The notes under the pieces: generated by a model
The model's database searches: none
What the model saw: only the letters and a program-made list of their open reading frames with translations
Told to the model about the DNA's origin: nothing
Translations under genes and position numbers: made by a program
Origin: Clostridia bacterium
Lineage (GTDB): Bacteria; Bacillota; Sulfobacillia; RBS10-35; JAJYVM01
Length of the DNA stretch: 37,036 nt
Assembly: GCA_027314765.1 (NCBI GenBank)
Contig: DAHVAF010000135.1
Location: 1-37,036 of the forward strand
Reading direction: 5' to 3'
Part shown: positions 16,856 through 23,897 of the stretch, piece by piece
Layout of the letters: the number at the start of each line of letters is the position of its first letter
Position numbering within the stretch: position 1 is the stretch's first letter

Positions 16856-17427
16856 CGGGTATACACCTCCGGGCGCAGGATGCCGACGTAAGGCAGATTA
16901 CGATAGCGCCCGGCAAAGTCGAGACCGTATCCGACCACAAACGCGTCCGGGATGCGAAAGCCCACATACTCGACCGGCACCGGCACCTGGCGCCGGCTCG
17001 CCTTGTCCAGTGCCACCGCGACGGCCAGGCTGGCCGGACCCCGCGCCGTCAGGCTCTCGCGCAGGTAGTGCAGCGTAAGGCCCGTGTCCACGATGTCCTC
17101 GACGATCAGCACGTGCCTGCCCTCAATGCTCTCGTCCAGGTCCTTGATGAACCGGACCACGCCGGAGCTCTCCGAGCCGGCGCCGTAGCTGCTGATCGCC
17201 ATGAAGTCGAACGTCGCGGGGATGCTGAGCACCCGCGCCAGGTCCGCCATGAAGATGGCGGCCCCCTTCAGGATGCCCACCATGTGGATCTCCCGGCCCG
17301 CGTAGTCCGCGCTGATCTGGGCGCCGAGCTCCGCCACGCGGGCCGTGAGGCGCCGACGACTCACCAGCACGCGCGCGATGGGTTCGTAACTACCATCAGC
17401 GTCACTCGTTTGCACGCGGGTGGTCAC
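16852..17427 (-). CDS. hpt: Hypoxanthine(-guanine) phosphoribosyltransferase
   Basis: Salvages hypoxanthine and guanine with PRPP. The 191-residue type I phosphoribosyltransferase has the flexible-loop strand [17 protein letters not shown], the SSYG stretch, the PRPP-binding [14 protein letters not shown] (about residues 104-117), the LDKASRR segment and the base-specificity region [21 protein letters not shown] 17427 is chosen because it lies 4 bases after the upstream stop and gives normal family length; upstream extension runs into the preceding gene and is Arg-rich. It overlaps guaA by four bases, joining salvage to GMP synthesis. Confidence 0.95.
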   Translation of the reverse strand: MTTRVQTSDADGSYEPIARVLVSRRRLTARVAELGAQISADYAGREIHMVGILKGAAIFMADLARVLSIPATFDFMAISSYGAGSESSGVVRFIKDLDESIEGRHVLIVEDIVDTGLTLHYLRESLTARGPASLAVAVALDKASRRQVPVPVEYVGFRIPDAFVVGYGLDFAGRYRNLPYVGILRPEVYTR

Positions 17428-17431
17428 GGCA

Positions 17432-19111
17432 TCAATGCGGCGCGATCCACGCCTTCTCCGCCCGGCAGATCGCGTACTCGCTCGGGGCCTCAAGCCCCCG
17501 CACCCACGGCTGCCTGGCGTTGATGTTCTCCGTATGCCAGAGCGGGATCGCCGGGAGCTGGTCGACGACGAGCTGCTGGAACTGGTTCATGAGCGTGTGA
17601 CGCTTGGCGGTGTCGATCTCCGACTGGGCGCTGTTGACCAGGCCGTCGATCTGCTTGGACAGGGCGGCCATGGTCGGGTTCTTGGTGATCTGCGACACGT
17701 TCCAGTACTGCGTGGAAAGAAGGTTGTCGGTGTACCCGGTCGAGCCGAAGCTGGTGCCGCCCAGCGACCAGTACGCGATGTCGTACTTCCCGGCCCGCAT
17801 GTTGGTCAGGAATGTCGCCCAGTCGGTCTGGGAGATGTTGACCTTGATCCCGACCTGCTTCAGCTCCTGCTGGATGATCTGGCAGATCAGCAGCCAGGTG
17901 GGGTCGTTCTGCGTGATCATCGAAAGCTCGAGCGGCTTGCCGCCCTTCGTCACGATCCCGTCCGAGCCAGGCGTCCAGCCGTCGGCGGCCAGAAGCTGCT
18001 TGGCCTTGGCCGGGTCGTAGCTGTACCCCTGGATGCTCCGATCAAACCCCGGCGAGCTGGGGATGACCAGCGTCGTGGAGACCTGGGCGTAGCCGTAGAG
18101 CACCTTCTGAACGATGGCGCTCTTGTCGATGGCGTAGGCCATGGCCCTGCGCACCTGCAGGTCCGCCACCAGCGGGCTGTCCAGGTTGAGCGAGACCATC
18201 TGCAGGCCCGGGTGCGAGCCGGCGATGATCTTGATGCCCTTGCCCTGAAATGCCTTCACATCCGCGGCACTGACGTTGAAGGCGAAGTCCACGGAGCCGG
18301 CCAGCAGCTCATCGCGCTGGGTGGCCGTGTCGGGCACCATGCGCACTTCCAGCGTGTCCAGATACGGCTTGCCACCCCAGAAGCCGTCGTTGCGGGCCAG
18401 GGTCAGGTGGTCGTCGGCCACGTACTCCTGGAACATGAACGGGCCCGAGCCGACCGGGTGCTGGTTGAAGGCGGCCGCGTTCGCGAAGGCCGTGGGGCTC
18501 GCCCAGTACGGGCCGAGCAGGAAGCCGGAGAAGAAGCTCGCCGGGATCTGCGCCACCTTCATCTTCAGCACAAAGGTCGCGGGATCCGGCGCGGTCGCGG
18601 TGTCCAGCTGCGTGAAGCGCTGCGCGGCCATCGGCGACTTGTTCGCCGGGTCCATGATCCAGTGGATGTTCTTGACCAGGGCGCCGGCGTCGGCCGGGGT
18701 GCCGTCCGTGAACTTCACGCCCTGGCGCAGGTGAAAGGTGAACGTCTTGGCGTCGGAGGAGGCATCCCAGGACGTCGCCAGCAGCCCCCGCGTCTGATTG
18801 TTGTTGTCGAAGGTCAGCATGGGGTCGAAGAGGTTGAAGATGGCCTCGTCGGAGTTCCAGTCGGCCTCGTGCACCGGGTTGATGGAGGCGACGGTCGACG
18901 GGATCATGATCCTCAGCTTGCCGCCGGCCACCGGTGTGCTGGCCGCGGCCGCCGCAGACGCGGTGGTCGCGCCGGCCGTGGTGGCGCCGCCGCCGGCGGA
19001 CGCGCTGGTGGGCGCGGCGCCGCCGCCGCAGGCGATCAGGGTTCCGGCCGCCGCCGCCAGGAAGCCCGCCATGCCGGACGTCCGCAAGAACTCGCGCCGC
19101 GTCAGGTGCAC
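17432..19111 (-). CDS. ABC-type solute-binding lipoprotein, family 5 (peptide/nickel class), Tat-type signal
   Basis: A 559-residue extracellular substrate-binding protein. The N-terminus has a twin-arginine motif TRREFLR, a hydrophobic stretch and the lipobox LIAC, so it is probably exported folded and lipid-anchored. An Ala/Thr/Ser-rich linker follows, then an SBP_bac_5 domain with the typical LATSWDASSDAKTFTFHLR, GVKFTDGTPA, VGSGPF and LQVRRAMAYAIDKSAIV segments. No permease or ATPase genes adjoin it, so it must work with a transporter encoded elsewhere. It lies 4 bases upstream of hpt and guaA, which hints at uptake of a purine-containing or purine-linked solute, but this is inference. 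The GTG start gives the Tat motif at the right place. Confidence 0.88.
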   Translation of the reverse strand: MHLTRREFLRTSGMAGFLAAAAGTLIACGGGAAPTSASAGGGATTAGATTASAAAAASTPVAGGKLRIMIPSTVASINPVHEADWNSDEAIFNLFDPMLTFDNNNQTRGLLATSWDASSDAKTFTFHLRQGVKFTDGTPADAGALVKNIHWIMDPANKSPMAAQRFTQLDTATAPDPATFVLKMKVAQIPASFFSGFLLGPYWASPTAFANAAAFNQHPVGSGPFMFQEYVADDHLTLARNDGFWGGKPYLDTLEVRMVPDTATQRDELLAGSVDFAFNVSAADVKAFQGKGIKIIAGSHPGLQMVSLNLDSPLVADLQVRRAMAYAIDKSAIVQKVLYGYAQVSTTLVIPSSPGFDRSIQGYSYDPAKAKQLLAADGWTPGSDGIVTKGGKPLELSMITQNDPTWLLICQIIQQELKQVGIKVNISQTDWATFLTNMRAGKYDIAYWSLGGTSFGSTGYTDNLLSTQYWNVSQITKNPTMAALSKQIDGLVNSAQSEIDTAKRHTLMNQFQQLVVDQLPAIPLWHTENINARQPWVRGLEAPSEYAICRAEKAWIAPH

Positions 19112-19177
19112 TCGCCCGCCCCCCAAAGCCGGCGTTTTCGCGGCACCGCCGCCGAAACCCTCCCGCAACCGCGCGCA

Positions 19178-19209
19178 CGGGCCGGCGCACAGCCCGCAGC
19201 GCCGGCCCG
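19178..19209. repeat. Perfect 11-bp inverted repeat between the SBP and HD-GYP genes
   Basis: CGGGCCGGCGC and GCGCCGGCCCG are exact reverse complements separated by 10 bases. They lie in the 211-bp divergent gap, so the repeat could be an operator for either gene or a leader hairpin. No clear -35/-10 pair was found in this gap. Confidence 0.6.
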
Positions 19210-19322
19210 GCCCCGAGGTTGCGCGCCGTGGCTGCGCTTCCGGACCCCGGCGGCCGTGCGGCTCAAACCCCGCTCCGGCGGACCCGATCACCAGGGTAAG
19301 AGGGCAAGGGGGTGGACACGCG

Positions 19323-20420
19323 ATGCGCCTGGTACCCCTGTCGCGAGAGCTCGCCGGGCAGAAGCTGGCGCGCAGCGTGACCACCGTTTTCGGCCAGGTC
19401 CTGCTGCGGGCCGGCACGGCGCTGACCGCCCGGTACATCGACAACCTCCTGGACCGCGGCTACGGGCGCGTCTATGTCGAGGACGAGGTCTCGGCCGACA
19501 TCATCGGCCAGGACACGCGCAGCCTGCAGGCCCAGACGGATGCCGCCCGCTGCCTCCGCGCCGCGCTTGTCGCCGGCCAGTTGGGCGGGCGCCGGATCGC
19601 GGCCATCGAGCGCGCCGTCGGCAGCATCATCGCGGAGCTGCGGACGAACGCCCCGCTGTCGACCCAGGTTGGGGCGCTCCGAGCGGCCTGCGAGTATGCC
19701 TTCACCCACGCCGTCAATACCTGCACGCACGCGCTGGTCATGGGCCAGGCCGTCGGGCTCGGCGTCGGCGATCTGTCGGTGCTGGGCGTCGGCGCCCTGC
19801 TGCAGGACATCGGCAGCCTGCGCTACGTGGACATCTGGAACCGGCCCGGGCCCCTGACGGCCGAGGAGTATGCCACCCTCAAGGGCCACACGCTCGACGG
19901 CTACCGGGCCGTGCTCGACGGGCTTCGCTACGACCTCCGCGCGGCCCACATGGCCTACCAGCACCACGAGCGGCTGGACGGCAGCGGCTACCCCCGCGGG
20001 CTGCGCGGCGGCCAGATCATGCTCTTCGCGCGCATCGGCGCCGTGGCGGACACCTTCGACGCGCTCTGCAGCCGGCGGCCCCACCGGCCGGACCTGCCGC
20101 CGCACGTGGCCATGCGCCTGCTGAAGGGCATGGCCGGCCACCAGCTCGACGGCGAACTCGTCTATCGCTTCGCCGAGCGTGCCTGCGTCTACCCCACCGG
20201 CGCGACGGTCCTCCTGGAGAGCGGCGAGGTGGGCATCGTGGCGGCGCAGATATCCGCCGGGGGGCCGTGGCCCCTGATCCGGGTGCTGACCGATCCGCGG
20301 CAGCAGCTCGTGGTGCCCTTCGAGGTCGCCCTCAGCCCCGCCGCCCCGCAACGGCACGTGAAGCGGGTGCTTCCGGCCCTGCCGGCGGCGGTGCGCCAGC
20401 GCCTGGCCCACGCCAGCTGA
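19323..20420 (+). CDS. HD-GYP domain protein with altered HD motif
   Basis: A 365-residue cytoplasmic protein of the cyclic-di-GMP phosphodiesterase family. The N-terminus (VPLSRELAGQKLARSVTT, then GQVLLRAGTALTARYIDNLL) is the usual small N-terminal region of Bacillota HD-GYP proteins. The HD-GYP domain covers about residues 120-310. It keeps an HHE at 214-216, GYP at 222-224 and ARIGAVADTFDAL. However, the normal HDIGK is QDIGS at 161-165, losing the HD histidine and the lysine. The C-terminal strand region (YPTGATVLLESGEVGIV) is typical. It may bind rather than hydrolyse cyclic-di-GMP, or have a reduced metal site. The ATG is preceded by AAGGGGGTGG. Confidence 0.88.
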   Translation: MRLVPLSRELAGQKLARSVTTVFGQVLLRAGTALTARYIDNLLDRGYGRVYVEDEVSADIIGQDTRSLQAQTDAARCLRAALVAGQLGGRRIAAIERAVGSIIAELRTNAPLSTQVGALRAACEYAFTHAVNTCTHALVMGQAVGLGVGDLSVLGVGALLQDIGSLRYVDIWNRPGPLTAEEYATLKGHTLDGYRAVLDGLRYDLRAAHMAYQHHERLDGSGYPRGLRGGQIMLFARIGAVADTFDALCSRRPHRPDLPPHVAMRLLKGMAGHQLDGELVYRFAERACVYPTGATVLLESGEVGIVAAQISAGGPWPLIRVLTDPRQQLVVPFEVALSPAAPQRHVKRVLPALPAAVRQRLAHAS

Positions 20421-20486
20421 GGCTGCCGCCGAAGAGCACTTCTAAAACAGGTTGCTTTCACTTCATATAGTGGTTCCACTGGGCGC

Positions 20487-21158
20487 GTGGATGAACGACG
20501 CCCGCGTCTGTATGACCAGTTCTGCCCCGTGGCCGCGGCCCTGGACGCGATCGGCGACCGCTGGACCCTGCTCATCGTGCGCGACCTCCTCGCCGGGCCC
20601 CTGGGCTTCAACGACCTGCTGCGCAGCCTCCCCGGCCTGGGCACCGGCCTCCTGACCGCGCGGCCGCGGGAGATGGCGGCGCGCGGCCTGATCGAGCGGA
20701 CGGCGCCCGGCGGGTCGCGCGCCGCCCACCGCCTGACCGCATCGGGGCGGGAGCTTGATGGCGCCATGCTGGCGCTGGCCCGCTGGGGCACGCCGCGGCT
20801 CGCGGACCTCGGGCCACGTGCTGTGCGGCGTCCCCTCTGGCTCCTGCAGGCCCTGGCGGCGGCCGTGCGCCCGCCGGGCGACCCCGATTTCGCCCTGGAC
20901 GTGGCGGTGGACGTGACCGGGCCGCCGCCGGGCCGTGAGCGACACCCCCTGCTGGCGCACCGTGGCCGGCTCGTGGCGCGTCGAGGCGCGCGTCCGCTGC
21001 CGGATGCGGCGATCCACACGGACGCCGATACGCTCGAAGCGCTGGTCACGCACCGAACGACGGTGGCACAGGCGATCGCCGACGGCCGAATCCGGGCGAG
21101 CGGCCTCGCGAACGCGGCGGTGTGCGGGATCCTCGACCCCGCCGCGCCCGGTGGGTAG
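20487..21158 (+). CDS. HxlR-family transcriptional regulator with C-terminal SCP2-like domain
   Basis: A 223-residue protein. Residues about 8-95 form an HxlR-type winged helix: the conserved Cys in YDQFCPVAAALDAIGDRW, then TLLIVRDLLAGPLGFNDLL and the wing region ending RLTASGREL. The C-terminal half (about 120-215) fits the SCP2 sterol-carrier-like domain seen in some HxlR proteins and may bind a hydrophobic ligand. The GTG start has no clear ribosome site. A TATAGT (20466-20471) and the inverted repeat AGTGG-TT-CCACT (20469-20480) lie just upstream and could be a -10 box and autoregulatory operator, which would make the leader very short. The MerB-like gene follows 20 bases downstream. Confidence 0.85.
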   Translation: MDERRPRLYDQFCPVAAALDAIGDRWTLLIVRDLLAGPLGFNDLLRSLPGLGTGLLTARPREMAARGLIERTAPGGSRAAHRLTASGRELDGAMLALARWGTPRLADLGPRAVRRPLWLLQALAAAVRPPGDPDFALDVAVDVTGPPPGRERHPLLAHRGRLVARRGARPLPDAAIHTDADTLEALVTHRTTVAQAIADGRIRASGLANAAVCGILDPAAPGG

Positions 21159-21178
21159 CGATCCAGGGGGTGGCCGCA

Positions 21179-21841
21179 GTGGAGCTGGAGGACCTGCGCT
21201 TGGCGGTCTACGACCACTTCGCGCGGACGGGCCGTGCACCCGCGGCGGAGGGCCTGGCGCGGACCCTCGGTGAGCCGCTGACCGCCGTGCGCGCCGAGTT
21301 GCGCGAGCTGCACGCGCAGCGGCATCTCTTGCTTGACGCCGCCAGCCGGCGCAGCGTGATGGCGCACCCCTTCACCGCAGTCCCGCTCGGCTTCTCGGTG
21401 ATGGGCGCAGAGACGCTCTGGTGGGGCGGCTGCGCCTGGGATGCCTTCGCCCTCCCCCACCTGCTGGCGGGCCAGCCGGAGCTGCTGGTGGCGACGCGCT
21501 GCCCCGCCTGTGCGGCGCCGCACGCCTGGGTGGTCCGCGCCGACGCGCCGCCGCCCGGCCCACAGGTGGCGCATTTCCTGGTGCCCGCCGCCCGCATGTG
21601 GGAGGACGTCGTCCACACCTGTGGCCACCAGCGCCTCTTCTGCGGCGAGGGCTGCGTGGCGGCCTGGCTGGAGCGGACCGGAAACGCGCGGGGCTATGGG
21701 ATGGACATTCCAACGCTCTGGCGGCTGGCCAGCCACTGGTACGACGGCCGGCTCGACCGCGGTTACGTGCGGCGAGAGCCGGCCGCGGCGCGGGACTACT
21801 TTGGCTCGGTCGGCCTCCGCGGCGCCTTCTGGGGCCTGTGA
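21179..21841 (+). CDS. Organomercurial lyase (MerB) family protein
   Basis: A 220-residue protein whose N-terminal part looks like the winged helix of MerB and whose core matches the alkylmercury lyase fold. MerB needs two Cys and an Asp to cleave carbon-mercury bonds. Here Cys85 and Asp88 are in GGCAWDAF with the same C-x-x-D spacing, and Cys148 is in VHTCGHQRLFC, the place of the third MerB catalytic residue. Extra Cys at 155 and 159 make the C-terminal part unusually Cys-rich. No merA, merR or merT is nearby, so mercury may not be the substrate. GTG 21179 follows AGGGGGTGG at good spacing. The 3' end is 16 bases from a convergent ABC gene. Confidence 0.75.
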   Translation: MELEDLRLAVYDHFARTGRAPAAEGLARTLGEPLTAVRAELRELHAQRHLLLDAASRRSVMAHPFTAVPLGFSVMGAETLWWGGCAWDAFALPHLLAGQPELLVATRCPACAAPHAWVVRADAPPPGPQVAHFLVPAARMWEDVVHTCGHQRLFCGEGCVAAWLERTGNARGYGMDIPTLWRLASHWYDGRLDRGYVRREPAAARDYFGSVGLRGAFWGL

Positions 21842-21857
21842 GCGGACCGGACCGAGC

Positions 21858-23897
21858 TCAGTCCGCCGACTCCTGCTCCATGAAGCGGAACTGGGCGCGC
21901 AGCAGCTGCGCGTAGGCGCCGCCCGCCGCCAGCAGCTCGCCGTGGGTGCCGCTCTCCAGGACCCGGCCATGGTCCAGGACGATGATCTGGTCGGCGCCGC
22001 GGATGGTGGACAGCCGGTGCGCGACCACGAACGCTGTCCGGCCTTTGAGGAGGCGCGCAAGCGCCTCCTGGATCAGCAGCTCGGTCTGCGTGTCGATGCT
22101 GGACGTTTCTTCGTCAAGGATCAGGACGCGCGGGTCGGCCAGCAGGGCGCGGGCGAACGAGAGCAGCTGGCGCTGGCCGACCGAGAGGCGGCCGCCCCGC
22201 TCCTGGACCTCCGTCTCGTACCCCTGAGGGAGGTGCGCAATGAAGTCATGGGCGTAGACGGAGCGGGCGGCGGCCTCGACCTCCTCATCCGTCGCCTCCA
22301 GCCGGCCGTAGCGGATGTTCGCGCGCACGGTGCCGGCGAAGATGAAGGTCTCCTGCAGCACCATCCCGATCTGGCCGCGCAGCGATGCGACCGTGACGTC
22401 GCGGATGTCGCGGCCGTCGATCAGCACGCGGCCGCCCGTCACGTCGTAAAAGCGCGCCACAAGGTTGATGATCGAGGTCTTGCCTGCCCCCGTATGGCCG
22501 ACCAGCGCGACCGTCTGGCCTGGCTCGGCCACGAACGAGACGCCGCGGAGGGCGTTGTCGCGGTGGGAGCGCCCCTTCTCGGCCGGGCGGGACTCGTCCG
22601 GCGCCGGGGGCGGCCCGCCATACGCGAAGACCACGTCCTCGAACACGACGCGTCCCTCGATGCGCGGCAGCTCACCCGCCCCGGCCCGCTCGACCACCGC
22701 CGGGCGGTAGTCGAGGTACTGGAAGATCCGCTCCGAGGAGGCCATCGCCTGCAGCAGGGTGTTGTACGTGTCGCCGAGCTGGGAGATGGGGTTCCAGAAC
22801 TGGTTGACGTACTGGGTGAAGGCGACCAGCAGGCCGACGGTGATGACGCCGGCGCGTAGCTGCTGGGTGCCGACCAGGAAGATGATGAACATGCCGACGG
22901 CCCCCGTCAGCTCGACCAGCGGGCGGAAGAGCGAGCTCCAGCGGACGGCCGCCAGCCAGCTCTCCAGGGCGTCGAAGTTCATCTCCCCGAAGAAGAGGCG
23001 GTTTCCCTCCTCCTGGGCGAAGGCCTGGGTGACCCGGATGCCCTGGAGGGACTCGTTGAGGTGGGCGTTGATGTTGCTGATCTTGCGCCGCACCAGCTGC
23101 CAGCCCTGGCGGATCCGCCGCCGCATCCGGGTGGAGAGCAGCAGCAGCCCCGGGATCGTGATGAAGCAGAGCAGGGCCAGCTTCCAGGCCATGAGCAGCA
23201 TCACGACGATGATGCCGATGACCGTGAAGCCGTTGGACAGCGTGTTCACGATGCCGCTTGAGAACAGCTGGTTCAGCTGGTTGACGTCGTTGGTGATGCG
23301 CACCAGGATCTTTCCGGCCGGGCGCCCGTCGAAGAAGTCCAGCGACAGGCTCTGCACGTTGCCGTAGAGGGACTCACGCAGATCGCGCAGCACGCCCTGG
23401 CCCACGCGGGCCATGATGCGGATCCGCAGGCGCGAGCAGAACCAGTAGATCAGGTACAGGACCAGGGCGATCAGCGACAGCTGGTCGAGCACGCCGATGC
23501 GGCGCGGCAGCACGGCATTGTTGACGGCGAGATCCATGATGTAGGGGATCGCCAGCTGCGTGCCCGAGCCGATCAGCGTCACGATCAGGGCCATCGTGAT
23601 CAGTCGCCGGTAGGGCCCCACGTACGCCAGCAGGCGCCGGAGCTGCGCCCAGTTGAAGGGGCGCTCCATCGCCTCGTCGTCCTTGTACTCGAAGCGCGGG
23701 ACCCGGCGGCGCGGGCGGCCGACCTCGCCAAGCCAGAGCGAGAGGGGGCCGCTGCCGCCGCGCCAATCCGCGCCCCCCTGCCAATCCGGGTCCCAGCGGG
23801 GGGCGGCGGGCGGCCCGCCTGAGACATCCCTGACCGCGATGGGGCGGCCGGGGGCTCGATCGCGTTCCGGGCGCTGGGAGCCTGATGCGCCGGACAT
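21858..23897 (-). CDS. ABC exporter half-transporter, consensus-Walker-B subunit
   Basis: A 679-residue type IV ABC protein with a membrane domain and then an ATPase. About 75 Gly/Pro/Arg-rich residues precede the first helix. The membrane domain (about 90-390) contains DFFDGRPAGKILVRITNDV. The ATPase has Walker A GHTGAGKTS, Q-loop MVLQETFIF, signature LSVGQRQ (degenerate against LSGGQ) and Walker B with catalytic Glu LILDEETSSID. A degenerate signature here and a degenerate Walker B in the partner are the pattern of TM288-type subunits of heterodimeric exporters. It overlaps the partner's stop by one base (TGATG). Drug, lipid or peptide export is possible; the substrate is unknown. Confidence 0.93.
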   Translation of the reverse strand: MSGASGSQRPERDRAPGRPIAVRDVSGGPPAAPRWDPDWQGGADWRGGSGPLSLWLGEVGRPRRRVPRFEYKDDEAMERPFNWAQLRRLLAYVGPYRRLITMALIVTLIGSGTQLAIPYIMDLAVNNAVLPRRIGVLDQLSLIALVLYLIYWFCSRLRIRIMARVGQGVLRDLRESLYGNVQSLSLDFFDGRPAGKILVRITNDVNQLNQLFSSGIVNTLSNGFTVIGIIVVMLLMAWKLALLCFITIPGLLLLSTRMRRRIRQGWQLVRRKISNINAHLNESLQGIRVTQAFAQEEGNRLFFGEMNFDALESWLAAVRWSSLFRPLVELTGAVGMFIIFLVGTQQLRAGVITVGLLVAFTQYVNQFWNPISQLGDTYNTLLQAMASSERIFQYLDYRPAVVERAGAGELPRIEGRVVFEDVVFAYGGPPPAPDESRPAEKGRSHRDNALRGVSFVAEPGQTVALVGHTGAGKTSIINLVARFYDVTGGRVLIDGRDIRDVTVASLRGQIGMVLQETFIFAGTVRANIRYGRLEATDEEVEAAARSVYAHDFIAHLPQGYETEVQERGGRLSVGQRQLLSFARALLADPRVLILDEETSSIDTQTELLIQEALARLLKGRTAFVVAHRLSTIRGADQIIVLDHGRVLESGTHGELLAAGGAYAQLLRAQFRFMEQESAD

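Noticed and set aside
17428-17493. N-terminal extension of hpt
   Set aside because: The extra residues are Arg-rich, lie inside the upstream coding region and are unlike the family; GTG 17427 gives normal length.
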